The translations under genes were made by a program, and so were the position numbers. Positions 26,956-35,884 of a stretch of DNA of 64,000 nt are shown here, one piece after another; positions within the stretch are counted from its first letter, which is position 1; every line of letters starts with the position of its first letter. Under the pieces are notes generated by a model that was not told where the DNA came from, made no database searches, and saw only the letters and a list, made by a program, of their open reading frames with translations. The stretch comes from Tersicoccus solisilvae (GTDB lineage Bacteria > Actinomycetota > Actinomycetes > Actinomycetales > Micrococcaceae): the NCBI RefSeq assembly GCF_014643255.1, contig NZ_BMJI01000003.1, forward strand, positions 124,001 through 188,000, given 5' to 3'.

Positions 26956-29900
26956 CCACCATCACCGACGCCTCCGTCGCCGACTGGGTGTCCATCCCCG
27001 AGCTCTACGCCGATCCCTTCCCCACCTTCGAGCGGCTCCGCGCCGAGGGCGGCGTGCACTGGGTCCCCGCCGTCAACCGCTACCTCGTCACCTCCTACGC
27101 CGCCGTCCACGACACCGAGCTGGACCAGCAGACCTTCTCCGCCAACGAGAAGGGGTCGCTCATGATCCGGGCCATGGGGCACTCGATGCTGCGCAAGGAC
27201 GACCCGGAGCACGCCGTCGAGCGTCGCGCCTGGCAGCCGGTGCTGCGCCCGTCGGTGGTGAAGAAGGCGTGGCTGCCGATCTTCGAGCGCAACGCCGAGC
27301 GCTACCTCGAGCTGCTGCGGGAGAAGGGGCCCGGCGCGGACCTGGTGTGGGACTTCGCCGCGCCCTTCGCCGCCGAGAACCTGCGCGCCATCACCGGCCT
27401 GCACAACGTCACGCAGGAGGACCTGCAGCGCTGGAGCCAGACGCTGATCGACGCCACCGGCAACTACGCCGACGACCCGGCGGTGTGGGCGCGGGGCGAG
27501 TCGTCGTTCGACGAGGTCGACGACGCGCTGGACGAGATGATCGGCTGGCACCGGCGCCACCCCGACAGCTCGCTGCTCTCCGCCCTGCTCGCCCTGCCCG
27601 GGGAGCAGATGCCGATCGAGTCGATCCGGGCCAACCTGAAGATGACCATCGGCGGCGGCCTCAACGAACCGCGCGACGCGATCGGCGTCGCCGCCTGGGC
27701 GCTGATGCGCGACCCGGACCAGCGCGCCCTCGTCGAGGCCGACCCGTCGCGGTGGAACGCCGTGTTCGACGAGGCGATCCGCTGGGTGGCGCCGATCGGC
27801 ATGTACTCGCGGCAGACCACGCGCGACGTCGACCTGCAGGGCGTGCGGCTGCCGGCCGGCGCGAAGCTGGGCATCTGCCTGCTCTCGGCCAACCGCGACG
27901 AGCGCCAGTGGCCCTCGCCAGAGCGGTTCGACCTCACCCGCAGCGGGCAGGGCGCGCACCTGGCCTTCGGCAAGGGCGTGCACGTGTGCCTGGGCGCCTG
28001 GGTCGCCCGCGCCGAGGTTGCCGACGTCGCGCTGCCGGCGCTCTTCAAGGCGCTGCCGGGCTTGAGCCTGCACCCCGAGCGGCCCGCCGTTCCCGGTGGC
28101 TGGGTGTTCCGCGGCATGGACGAACTCCCGGTCACCTTCGACACGGCGACGCCGGCCGGCGCGCCTGGCTCTCGCGCCGCCGCGGGTGCCTCCCCCGCCA
28201 CCTCGGCGGCTCCGGCACCCTCGTCGGTCGCCGGGCCTCATGTCGCCATCATCGGCGCCGGCCCCGCCGGATGCTACACCGCCCAGGCCGTCCTCCGCCG
28301 CCTGCCCGGCGCGCGGGTGACCGTCTACGACGCCAGCCCCACCCCGTACGGCCTCGTCCGGTCCGGGGTCGCCGCCGACCACCAGGGAACCAAGGCGGTG
28401 GCCGACCAGTTCGCCCGACTCTTCGAGCGCGACGGCGTCCGCTTCGTCGGGTCCACCCGCGTCCACACCGACCCCGTCGCCGAGGACGTGGTGCTCCGAG
28501 GCCGGCCCGCGCAGGACGCGCCCGCGGTCCGTTCGCAGGACGCCGCCGGCGCCGAGCTCACCCTGCAGCAGCTCCGCGACGCGCACGACGCCGTGGTCGT
28601 CGCCACGGGCCTCACCGGTGACGCGCCGCTCGACATGGCCGGTGCGCTGGTCAACGGCGCACCCCGGCCGGGGGTGTTCGGATCCGGGGAACTAACTCGG
28701 TTGCTCAACGCCGACCCCGCTTCCTGCACCGGCGAGTTGCCCACCCTGGGCCGAACCGCCGTCGTCGTCGGCATGGGCAACGTCGCCATGGACCTCATCC
28801 GGCTGACCGCCAAGCGCGCCGAGCACCTGGCCGACTCCGATATCCACGACGAGGCGCACACCGCGCTGACCGACCAGCTGACCACCCTGCACGTGGTCGG
28901 GCGGTCCCAGCCGGACATGGCGAAGTTCGACCCGGTGATGCTGCGGGAGATCGTCGAGCTTCCCGGTATCGAGCACGTCGTCCATGGCGTCAACCTCGCC
29001 CAGCTCGAGGCCGCCGGCGATCCGCGGTCGGAGCTGATCGCCGACCTGATCCGCTCCGGTTCGTCCGGCGCAGACGCCTCACTCCGAATCGAGTGGTGGA
29101 TCGGCTACGTCCCCGCCGAGGTGCACAGCGATTCGCAGTCGGGACGCGTGTCGGCACTGACGATCACCGCGTGCGACAAGGCCGCCAACGCGTCCGCCCG
29201 GCTCGACGCGGACGCCGTTGTCACCGCCATCGGCTTCCATGCCTGCGCGGACGACCTCGTCGGCTCCCTCGGCGCCCTCGACGAGCGGATCCGGGACACC
29301 GGCCGGATCGAACCGGGTCTATACGTGGCCGGGTGGGCGCGCCGCGGCCCGCGGGGCACGATCCCCTCCCAGCGCACCGACTCCCGCGAGCTGGCCGAGA
29401 CCATCGCCACCGACCTCGAGACAGGGAGTCCTTCCCAGCCAAGCGGCCCAGCACGTGGCTACATGACACTCGCTCCCTACCTGGCGCGCGCGACCGACTG
29501 GGCCGGCTGGCAAAGAGTCGACACCGAGGAACTCGCCCGCGCCACCGAAGGCCGGGTGCGCGGCAAATTCCGCGACGCCCGTGAGCTGCGGCTACTCGCC
29601 TCCGCCGCCATCAGCACACCCGAGCGCGCCGCCGAAGGGGCATCAGCGACGGTCGGCGCCGCGGCGACCCACCTGCCACCACTGACCGTGCTGTTCGGCA
29701 CCGAGTCCGGCAACGCCGAACTTGTCGCCGAGGAACTGGCCCGCCACTTGGCCGACCGGTTCACTGTCACCGTCCGCGATATCGGATCCCTCCGCACCAC
29801 CGACGTTGCCGCGGAGCTCGACCGCGCCGTCCCGCACCTGCTGATCTGCTCCACATACGGCGACGGCGAACTGCCCACCACCGCCCATGGATTCCACCGG

Positions 29901-30155
29901 GCCCTCCTCAACCAGCAGCCGGATCTCACCGGCCTCCGTTTCGCGGTCTTCGGACTCGGCGACCACTCCTACCACGCCACCTACTCCCGCGGTTCGGAGA
30001 TCCTCGACGAGGGCCTCCGCCACCTCGGCGCAGAGCGCATCGGCCACTACGGCCGCCACGACGCCGCAAGCGGGGAAAGCGCAACAAGAGTGGCCCGATG
30101 CTGGGCCGACAGCGCTCTCGAGAACCTTGAGACCGAGGTGGCGCAAGAGCTCTGA
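26952..30155 (+). CDS. Single-chain cytochrome P450 - adrenodoxin-reductase-like - flavodoxin fusion
   Basis: 1067 residues with three redox domains in order. P450 (about 1-405): ExxR in EAIRW (about 273), heme-Cys loop FGKGVHVCLG (about 337-346), and an atypical I-helix segment GGGLNEPRD (about 233) in place of AGxDT. After an Ala/Pro-rich linker comes an adrenodoxin/FprA-type reductase (about 428-850) with FAD motif IIGAGPAGCYTAQ, TPYGLVRSGVAADH, NADP motif VVVGMGNVAMD and GPRGTIPSQR. Flavodoxin is last (about 910-1060): FGTESGNAELVAEELA, STYGDGELPTTAHGF and FGLGDHSYH. Electrons would flow NADPH-FAD-FMN-heme within one chain. XplA/XplB use the same three modules as two proteins in another order. 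The substrate is unknown. Confidence 0.92.
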   Translation: MTTITDASVADWVSIPELYADPFPTFERLRAEGGVHWVPAVNRYLVTSYAAVHDTELDQQTFSANEKGSLMIRAMGHSMLRKDDPEHAVERRAWQPVLRPSVVKKAWLPIFERNAERYLELLREKGPGADLVWDFAAPFAAENLRAITGLHNVTQEDLQRWSQTLIDATGNYADDPAVWARGESSFDEVDDALDEMIGWHRRHPDSSLLSALLALPGEQMPIESIRANLKMTIGGGLNEPRDAIGVAAWALMRDPDQRALVEADPSRWNAVFDEAIRWVAPIGMYSRQTTRDVDLQGVRLPAGAKLGICLLSANRDERQWPSPERFDLTRSGQGAHLAFGKGVHVCLGAWVARAEVADVALPALFKALPGLSLHPERPAVPGGWVFRGMDELPVTFDTATPAGAPGSRAAAGASPATSAAPAPSSVAGPHVAIIGAGPAGCYTAQAVLRRLPGARVTVYDASPTPYGLVRSGVAADHQGTKAVADQFARLFERDGVRFVGSTRVHTDPVAEDVVLRGRPAQDAPAVRSQDAAGAELTLQQLRDAHDAVVVATGLTGDAPLDMAGALVNGAPRPGVFGSGELTRLLNADPASCTGELPTLGRTAVVVGMGNVAMDLIRLTAKRAEHLADSDIHDEAHTALTDQLTTLHVVGRSQPDMAKFDPVMLREIVELPGIEHVVHGVNLAQLEAAGDPRSELIADLIRSGSSGADASLRIEWWIGYVPAEVHSDSQSGRVSALTITACDKAANASARLDADAVVTAIGFHACADDLVGSLGALDERIRDTGRIEPGLYVAGWARRGPRGTIPSQRTDSRELAETIATDLETGSPSQPSGPARGYMTLAPYLARATDWAGWQRVDTEELARATEGRVRGKFRDARELRLLASAAISTPERAAEGASATVGAAATHLPPLTVLFGTESGNAELVAEELARHLADRFTVTVRDIGSLRTTDVAAELDRAVPHLLICSTYGDGELPTTAHGFHRALLNQQPDLTGLRFAVFGLGDHSYHATYSRGSEILDEGLRHLGAERIGHYGRHDAASGESATRVARCWADSALENLETEVAQEL

Positions 30156-30285
30156 GATATCAAACCTCGGGCGCCACGCGAGCGCACTTCAGAGGACCCG
30201 TCCTTGCCGCCTGCTGGCCTCGACGCGCATCCATAGGGCTTGGCCGACACCGTCGACGACGGATCGAACTGATAGCTTTACCTCT

Positions 30286-30615
30286 ATGCCGACTGACCGC
30301 GTTGCGGAGACGCTATCAACGCTGCGATCGTTCATGGAAGAGCGCAACTGGCCTCAATTTCATACTCCGGAGAATCTCGCGAAGAGTATCGCGATCGAAG
30401 CAGGAGAGCTTCTCGAGTGCTTCCAGTGGAGCGCAGAAACCGATCATGACCGGATTCGCCACGAACTTGCAGACGTAATGACGTATTGCTTCTTGTTGGC
30501 AGATAATCTCGATTCCGACCCAATCGATCTCATCTACGCCAAACTGGAAATCACGAGTAGCAAATATCCCGTGGAGAGGTCACGCGGTCGGAGCGCCAAG
30601 AGTGACCAACTTTAG
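30286..30615 (+). CDS. MazG-like nucleotide pyrophosphohydrolase
   Basis: 109 residues from the ATG at 30286. The all-alpha NTP pyrophosphatase core is visible: SIAIEAGELLECFQW (ExxE) and RHELADVMTYCFLLADNL (ExxD), which bind Mg2+. It ends overlapping the next start by 14 bases. GC content and codon use are lower than in the neighbours (more A/T third positions), so it was probably acquired together with the following gene. It may clear unusual or signalling nucleotides, as in some defence-linked MazG proteins. A longer in-frame reading upstream overlaps the P450 fusion and is spurious. Confidence 0.85.
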   Translation: MPTDRVAETLSTLRSFMEERNWPQFHTPENLAKSIAIEAGELLECFQWSAETDHDRIRHELADVMTYCFLLADNLDSDPIDLIYAKLEITSSKYPVERSRGRSAKSDQL

Positions 30616-32353
30616 AGTCGAAAACTTGAGCTTGGACTTGGACGCCGTGTCAGCATGGGGAAAGGCATCGGTCGAGCATAGAAATTGGCCAGTCGTGTAC
30701 ACCCTCAACGGGCAGAACGAAGTGTATGTCGGCGAGTCATTAAACGCTGCGGCTCGCCTGAAACAGCATATCGCTGCGGGCCGTTCACACTTGCGAGTGG
30801 TGCGAGTTCTCATAGATAGCACCTTCAACAAGTCGGTATGTCTCGACCTTGAATCCTTCTTGATCCGCATGTTTGCGGGCGATGGGAAGTTCGCGGTGAC
30901 CAATCTTAACGAGGGAATCACGAACGCCGATTACTACAATCGACACCTGTATCAGGAAACCTTCGATGAAATCTTCAATCGATTGAAGGATTCCGGTCTA
31001 TTCACTCGGACCATACCGCAAATTGAGAACTCCGATCTGTTCAAGCTCTCACCTTTCAAGGCGCTGACCAGCGACCAAGCCGGCGCTGTCAATGACATAC
31101 TCGAGGGGCTGTTCAAGGATATGGAGACCGAGACCTCGAGCGTCATCGCGATCAAAGGCGAGCCCGGAACGGGTAAGACTATCGTTGCGATCTATCTGAT
31201 GAAGCTGCTCAGGGACATTCAGTTGCGTCGCGACCGCGGCGTCATCGACAGCGACTCCATATTCGCAGAGTACTTCATCGAGGGATACGCCGAACTGCTG
31301 GCAGGGCTTCGACTTGGCCTCGTTGTACCACAACAGTCTCTTCGACAATCGATTCGCAAGGTGTTCTCGAAGACTCCTGGTCTGGACGCGACTATGGTCC
31401 TGAGCCCTTTCGAAGCTGCCCTGTCGACCGAGCAGTTCGATCTGCTGATCGTCGATGAGACTCACCGCCTGTCTCAGCGAGCGAACCAGTCTTCCGGAGT
31501 ACGGAACAAACAATTCCAACAGATTAACGAGAAGCTATTCGGCGAGGACAATTACGACCTCACGCAGCTCGACTGGCTCCAAGCCGTGAGTCGTCATCTC
31601 ATTCTTCTCATCGACAGTGAACAAACTGTTCGACCCTCTGACCTTCCCACTGAGCAACTCGGCCGCGTACTCGACACGGCGAGAACAGAAGGCCGGATCT
31701 ACCAACTCCTTAGCCAGATGCGCGTCAATGCAGGCGACGACTATGTTGCCTACATCCGCCGGATATTCGACACCGAAACCGCCGCTCTTCCGAGACTCAA
31801 GAACTACGAGTTCATTCTATTCGATGACTTCAAACGAATGAAAGATCACATAGAGCGAAAGAATAAGCAATTCGGGCTCTCGAGATTGGTCGCCGGATAC
31901 GCTTGGCCCTGGTCGAGCAAGAAAAACCGAGAGCTCTTTGATATAGAGATTGAAGGCTCCAGACTGAGATGGAACTCTACAGACAAGGACTGGATCAACT
32001 CGCCGAACTCTAAGAATGAGGTCGGATCCATTCATACCGTCCAAGGATACGACCTAAATTATGCAGGGGTAATCATCGGTCCGGAGCTAAAGTTCGACAA
32101 GAACCTACAGCGCATTGTCTTCGATAGGAGCAACTATTTCGACAAGAAGGGCAAAGAGAACAATCCGCGCTTAGGCATCAACTACACCGATGCAGATCTG
32201 CTGCAGTACGTCAAGAACATCTATGCTGTACTGATGACGAGAGGAATGCGCGGAACCTTCGTGTATGTATGCGATCCGGAACTACGTTCATTTCTCCAGT
32301 CCCGTATCCCCACCACTATCCAGGTTGATCAAGATAGATCGCTCCGGATGTAA
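30602..32353 (+). CDS. GIY-YIG plus DUF2075 (Schlafen/SF1-helicase-like) protein
   Basis: 583 residues from a GTG. The N-terminal GIY-YIG nuclease module (about 25-120) has VVYTLNGQNEVYVGES, ARLKQHI and a catalytic-like Glu in LDLESFLIRMF. The DUF2075 P-loop ATPase (about 170-580) has Walker A KGEPGTGKTIVA, Walker B LLIVDETHRL, an SQMRVN sensor and GSIHTVQGYDLNYAGVIIG. GC is about 52% in its first 60 bases by my count, well below the surrounding genes. Nuclease plus helicase-type ATPase, coupled to a MazG enzyme, suggests an antiphage or mobile-element defence module. No such function has been tested here. Confidence 0.85.
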   Translation: MTNFRVENLSLDLDAVSAWGKASVEHRNWPVVYTLNGQNEVYVGESLNAAARLKQHIAAGRSHLRVVRVLIDSTFNKSVCLDLESFLIRMFAGDGKFAVTNLNEGITNADYYNRHLYQETFDEIFNRLKDSGLFTRTIPQIENSDLFKLSPFKALTSDQAGAVNDILEGLFKDMETETSSVIAIKGEPGTGKTIVAIYLMKLLRDIQLRRDRGVIDSDSIFAEYFIEGYAELLAGLRLGLVVPQQSLRQSIRKVFSKTPGLDATMVLSPFEAALSTEQFDLLIVDETHRLSQRANQSSGVRNKQFQQINEKLFGEDNYDLTQLDWLQAVSRHLILLIDSEQTVRPSDLPTEQLGRVLDTARTEGRIYQLLSQMRVNAGDDYVAYIRRIFDTETAALPRLKNYEFILFDDFKRMKDHIERKNKQFGLSRLVAGYAWPWSSKKNRELFDIEIEGSRLRWNSTDKDWINSPNSKNEVGSIHTVQGYDLNYAGVIIGPELKFDKNLQRIVFDRSNYFDKKGKENNPRLGINYTDADLLQYVKNIYAVLMTRGMRGTFVYVCDPELRSFLQSRIPTTIQVDQDRSLRM

Positions 32354-32456
32354 CCCTTGAGTCAAGGTGGACGTCTCTACACCCTTGCGGCACGTTCCGC
32401 ATCCAGAAAGGTCTCCTGCGCCGGTGCACTGCGACCGGAATGCAAGCAGCGTATGC

Positions 32457-32495
32457 AACAAAAGAAGGGCCCCGCCGGCGCTGGCAGAGCCCTTC
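32457..32495 (-). terminator. Rho-independent terminator of tRNA-Ala
   Basis: On the minus strand GAAGGGCTCTGCC pairs with GGCGGGGCCCTTC (with G-U pairs) around a 6-base loop, followed by TTTTGTT. It lies just after the tRNA. Confidence 0.8.
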
Positions 32496-32501
32496 TCATT
32501 T

Positions 32502-32577
32502 TGGTGGAGCTGAGGGGACTCGAACCCCTGACCCCCTGCATGCCATGCAGGTGCGCTACCAGCTGCGCCACAGCCCC
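32502..32577 (-). tRNA. tRNA-Ala, anticodon GGC
   Basis: 76 bases with encoded CCA. The acceptor stem GGGGCTG/CAGCTCC, D arm, anticodon stem CCTGC/GCAGG with loop ATGGCAT (anticodon GGC), and T arm AGGGG-TTCGAGT-CCCCT all pair properly. It reads GCC codons, common in this GC-rich genome. Such tRNAs often serve as integration sites and this one borders the lower-GC MazG/DUF2075 pair, but no attachment repeat was seen. Confidence 0.96.
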
Positions 32578-32676
32578 ATCGTCACCGTGCACAGCCCGGA
32601 TCGAGACCGTTATCCGTGCCGCGGCAACTCCAGAAGTCTATCCAATGAACTCCCGAGTAACCAAATCGGAAGGGCC

Positions 32677-33393
32677 TCAGCCCTCCTCGACCACCACCGG
32701 CTCCGGCAGGCTCCCCGCGTTGTGCTCCGCGAGCCGCCAGCGCAGGCCGCGGGCGGCCTTGTCCGGGCCCATCTCCTCGAGCATCGACCAGTTGCAGTTG
32801 GCCAGGCCGGACAGCACCGACCACGACCCGTGCGGCAGTCCCAGCATCGACGTGATCGCCACGCGCGCCGCGCCGCCGTGGGTCGCCAGGACCAGCAGGC
32901 CGTCGTCGGGCACCGAGGCCAGGTGCTCCTGCACCGACGCGCAGACCCGCGCCGCCACGTCGAGCCGGCTCTCCCCTCCCCCGGGCACCACCTCGACGTC
33001 ACCCGTGGTCCATGCGGCGGACTCCTCCGGGAACTGCTCGTTGATCTCCGCGAACGTCAGACCCTGCCAGCGCCCCGCATTGGTCTCCCGCAGCCGCTCG
33101 TCCAGCGTCACCGGCAGACCGGTGAGCCGACCCAGCGCCTCCCCGGTCTTGCGGGCGCGCGTCAGGTCGGAGGCGACGATCCTGTCCGGGTTCAGCGCCG
33201 CCAGCAGCCGCGCCGACGACTCCGCCTGCGCCTCCCCGACCTCGTCGAGGTCGATGTCGGTCTGCCCCTGGAACCGGCCGGCCACGTTCCACGGCGTCTG
33301 CCCGTGCCGCCACACGATGACGCGGCGGCCGTTCGCGGCGTGATGGCCGCCGGCCCCGTGTGATCCGGCGCCGTGAGATCCGACCGAGCTCAC
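32677..33393 (-). CDS. Histidine phosphatase (phosphoglycerate-mutase-like)
   Basis: 238 residues. The catalytic motif is VWRHGQTPWN (about residue 28; RHG phosphohistidine), with Arg in DLTRARKTGEAL, Glu in RLRETNAGRWQG and the second His in VLATHGG. The first 20 residues are Gly/His/Ser-rich and probably disordered. Its start overlaps the rsfS stop (ATGA), a common order in Micrococcales. The likely role is phosphomonoester hydrolysis; some neighbours of rsfS act as glucosyl-3-phosphoglycerate phosphatases, but this cannot be decided here. Confidence 0.88.
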   Translation of the reverse strand: MSSVGSHGAGSHGAGGHHAANGRRVIVWRHGQTPWNVAGRFQGQTDIDLDEVGEAQAESSARLLAALNPDRIVASDLTRARKTGEALGRLTGLPVTLDERLRETNAGRWQGLTFAEINEQFPEESAAWTTGDVEVVPGGGESRLDVAARVCASVQEHLASVPDDGLLVLATHGGAARVAITSMLGLPHGSWSVLSGLANCNWSMLEEMGPDKAARGLRWRLAEHNAGSLPEPVVVEEG

Positions 33394-33875
33394 GCCCGGG
33401 GCTCGTCGTCGCCGGAAGGCGAGGTGAGACCCAGCTCGGCCGGGTCGACCAGGGGACGATCAGAAGAGGCAGCACCAGCCCGCTCCTGACCCGCCGGCAC
33501 GCTCGCGTGCGCGTTCAGCTCGGCCGAGATGTCGATGACGGGGCTGTCGTTCCACAGCCGCTCCAGCGCGTAGAACACCCGGTCCTCCTTGTGCTGCACG
33601 TGCACGATCACCTGCGCGTAGTCCAGCAGCACCCACCGGCCCTCAGACCGGCCCTCGCGCCGCACGGGCTTCTCTCCCAGCTCGGCCAGGGCTTCCTCGA
33701 TCGCGTCCACGATGGCGTTGACCTGCCGCTCGGTGGACGCCGACGCGATGAGGAACGCATCGGTGATGGCGAGCCGCTCGCTGACGTCAAGCGCGACGAC
33801 GTCGTTCGCCTGCTTGTCGGCGGCGGCCCGGGCAGCGGCCCGGACGAGGGAGATGGAGAGGTCGGTTGCGGTCAC
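33390..33875 (-). CDS. rsfS: Ribosome silencing factor RsfS
   Basis: 161 residues from a GTG at 33875, preceded by AAGGAG. The RsfS/Iojap domain is clear: DVVALDVSERLAITDAFLIAS, STERQVNAIVDAIEEAL, GRWVLLDYAQVIVHV and FYALERLW. It binds ribosomal protein L14 and blocks subunit joining in starvation. A C-terminal tail of about 40 residues rich in Ala/Pro/Ser is longer than in E. coli. It lies in the usual nadD-rsfS group. Confidence 0.94.
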   Translation of the reverse strand: MTATDLSISLVRAAARAAADKQANDVVALDVSERLAITDAFLIASASTERQVNAIVDAIEEALAELGEKPVRREGRSEGRWVLLDYAQVIVHVQHKEDRVFYALERLWNDSPVIDISAELNAHASVPAGQERAGAASSDRPLVDPAELGLTSPSGDDEPRA

Positions 33876-33907
33876 GGAACTCCTTGAAGGAAACGAGTGA
33901 AGAGAAC

Positions 33908-34873
33908 TCAGCGGAGGAACATCATGGCGGCCAGCACGGCCAGGCCGACAACGACGATGGCGGAGGTGCCGATCAGGGCGGCTACCCACGGGCGACGGCC
34001 CTGCCGGGCGGTGCGGGAGTCGAGCGGGTCGAGACCCGCGGCGTCGGCCGCACCGACGGGCAGGGGCGGTGCCGAGCTGATCGACGACGGTGTCGTCGCC
34101 TCGACATCGGACGCGGACACCGGCGACGCCGGAGCCGGAGAGGACGACGCCGTCGCGCCCGACTCGAGCAGGTCGGCCGTCGGCACCCACCCGGTGGCGG
34201 GACCGGGAGCGGCGTCGGACTCGTGGTCGGGCGTCGTCGGAACAACAGCGTCGGCGGGCGCGCCCGGCGTCCCCGGCAGCGGCTGCGCCGTGCCGGTCTC
34301 CGGGTCCACGGTGAGGAACAGCATCGAGGTGCTCGGCGGGGCGAGCGTCGGGAAGTCGAACGCGGGGTCGTTCTGGTACCGCAGCGGGGTGACCGCACCG
34401 AGGTTGTGCGGCTCGGTCAGCTCGACCGGCGGCACCAGGTCGGACGCCACCGGCGCATCGGTCACGGCCGGTCCGGCGGGCGTCCCCCGCTGGGCGGCGT
34501 TCAGCGCCGCGGCACGGGCGGCCAGGGCCTCCTGCTCGGCGCGGACCTGCGGGTCCACGTGCTCGGGCCCGGCGTGCTCGGCGCCCTCATGCTCGCCGTG
34601 CGCCGTGGCAGGAGCAGTCGACACCCCGTGCCGGGACAGGCTGACCGCGTGCTCGCCCGCCTCACCGGAGAGCTCGGCCATCCGGGCCTCGTACTCCTCC
34701 CGGGTCAGCGCCGCTCCGGCACCGAAGGCGACCCCGTCGGCGTCGACGTCGGACGCGTCGGTGGCCGACGGATCCGACGGAGCAGCGCCGCGAGCCGCCT
34801 CCTCGGCGGCGCGCTCGGCCGCCCGCCGCTCACGGCGGGTCAGGTACTGGACGGGCTGGTTCGGGTCAGTCAT
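33908..34873 (-). CDS. Low-complexity protein with a C-terminal membrane anchor
   Basis: 321 residues from the ATG at 34873, which overlaps the nadD stop. The N-terminus is charged ([20 protein letters not shown]). A long Ala/Pro/Thr/Ser-rich region follows and the last 30 residues hold one membrane helix ([23 protein letters not shown]). The same kind of protein lies between nadD and rsfS in other Micrococcales. It would be tail-anchored with its disordered region in the cytoplasm. Function unknown. Confidence 0.75.
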   Translation of the reverse strand: MTDPNQPVQYLTRRERRAAERAAEEAARGAAPSDPSATDASDVDADGVAFGAGAALTREEYEARMAELSGEAGEHAVSLSRHGVSTAPATAHGEHEGAEHAGPEHVDPQVRAEQEALAARAAALNAAQRGTPAGPAVTDAPVASDLVPPVELTEPHNLGAVTPLRYQNDPAFDFPTLAPPSTSMLFLTVDPETGTAQPLPGTPGAPADAVVPTTPDHESDAAPGPATGWVPTADLLESGATASSSPAPASPVSASDVEATTPSSISSAPPLPVGAADAAGLDPLDSRTARQGRRPWVAALIGTSAIVVVGLAVLAAMMFLR

Positions 34874-35513
34874 GCGGCACCAGGGCATTCTGCGGGGTCG
34901 CGCCGTCGAGCACGGGCCGCCCGATGCCGGAGTCCGCGCCCGCCACCTCCGCGGTGTACAGGCCGTACTTGGCGATGTACTGGACGACGCCGTCGGGCAC
35001 CAGGTACCAGACGGGGTGGCCGCTGCTCACGCGGGCGCGGCAGTCCGTCGAGGAGATCGCCATGGCGGGGATCTCCATCAGGGAGATGTCGTCGCGGCCG
35101 ATGTTGCTCAGCTCGTGCCCGGGCCGGGTGACCCCGACGAAGTGGGCGAGCGACCACAGCTCGTCGACGTCCTTCCAGGACAGGATCTGCGCGAGCGCGT
35201 CCGCCCCGGTGATGAAGAACAGGTCCGCGTCCGGGCGCAGGGCGTGCAGCTCACGGAGCGTGTCGATCGTGTAGGTGGGGCCGGGCCGGTCCACGTCCAC
35301 GCGGGAGACGCTGAACCGCGGGTTGGACGCCGTCGCGATCACCGTCATCAGGTAGCGGTGCTCGGCGGGCGAGACGTCCTGCGTGGACTTCTGCCAGGGC
35401 TGGCCGGTGGGGACGAAGACGACCTCGTCGAGCCCGAACACGGACGCCACCTCGGACGCGGCCACGAGGTGGCCGTGGTGGATCGGGTCGAACGTGCCGC
35501 CCATGACGCCCAC
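34866..35513 (-). CDS. nadD: Nicotinate-nucleotide adenylyltransferase
   Basis: 215 residues. It makes deamido-NAD+ from nicotinate mononucleotide and ATP in NAD synthesis. Nucleotidyltransferase motif [16 protein letters not shown] at the N-terminus, Trp/Lys in PTGQPWQKS, and the ISSTDCRAR motif near residue 178. The frame opens with GTG (35513); no ribosome binding site is clear and no better upstream start exists. A further C-terminal tail (after GLYTAEV) extends beyond the usual end. Confidence 0.94.
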   Translation of the reverse strand: MGVMGGTFDPIHHGHLVAASEVASVFGLDEVVFVPTGQPWQKSTQDVSPAEHRYLMTVIATASNPRFSVSRVDVDRPGPTYTIDTLRELHALRPDADLFFITGADALAQILSWKDVDELWSLAHFVGVTRPGHELSNIGRDDISLMEIPAMAISSTDCRARVSSGHPVWYLVPDGVVQYIAKYGLYTAEVAGADSGIGRPVLDGATPQNALVPHD

Positions 35514-35565
35514 CCGGGCGCGGTGCCCGGGGAGGGAGACGTGGCCCGGCGTGGGGACGGGCGAG

Positions 35566-35793
35566 TTAATGGCGCTGCTCCCGGTGGTGCTCCGCCGGCA
35601 GGGTGCGCTGCGGGTCCACGTGCTCGTCGTGCGCGTCGTGGCGCATGCCGACGTTGGTGAAGGACACGGTGACGAAGAGCAGCAGCAGGAAGATGCCGAA
35701 GATCACCAGCATGACGACCGGGGCCGGGGCGATCGTCGGGGCGGGGGCCTCCTCGGCGGCGGACAGGACGGCGGTGGCCATCGAAGTGAGCAT
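35566..35793 (-). CDS. Small single-pass membrane protein
   Basis: 75 residues from the ATG at 35793, preceded by AGGGAGAG (35781 is a second choice). One membrane helix ([20 protein letters not shown]) is followed by a His/Asp-rich tail with several HD and EH pairs ([10 protein letters not shown]), which might bind metal. It lies between the MFS gene and nadD. No known family recognised. Confidence 0.65.
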   Translation of the reverse strand: MLTSMATAVLSAAEEAPAPTIAPAPVVMLVIFGIFLLLLFVTVSFTNVGMRHDAHDEHVDPQRTLPAEHHREQRH

Positions 35794-35884
35794 GCTCTCC
35801 CTGCTTCGGGTCGGGTACGGGGACGAGGACGGGGGCACCCGGCTCGACCGGGTTGCCGCCCACGTCGGGGGGACGGTCCCCATC

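Noticed and set aside
32502-32577. tRNA-Ala as an attachment site for the MazG/DUF2075 island
   Set aside because: No integrase gene and no repeated tRNA 3' end were found in the window.
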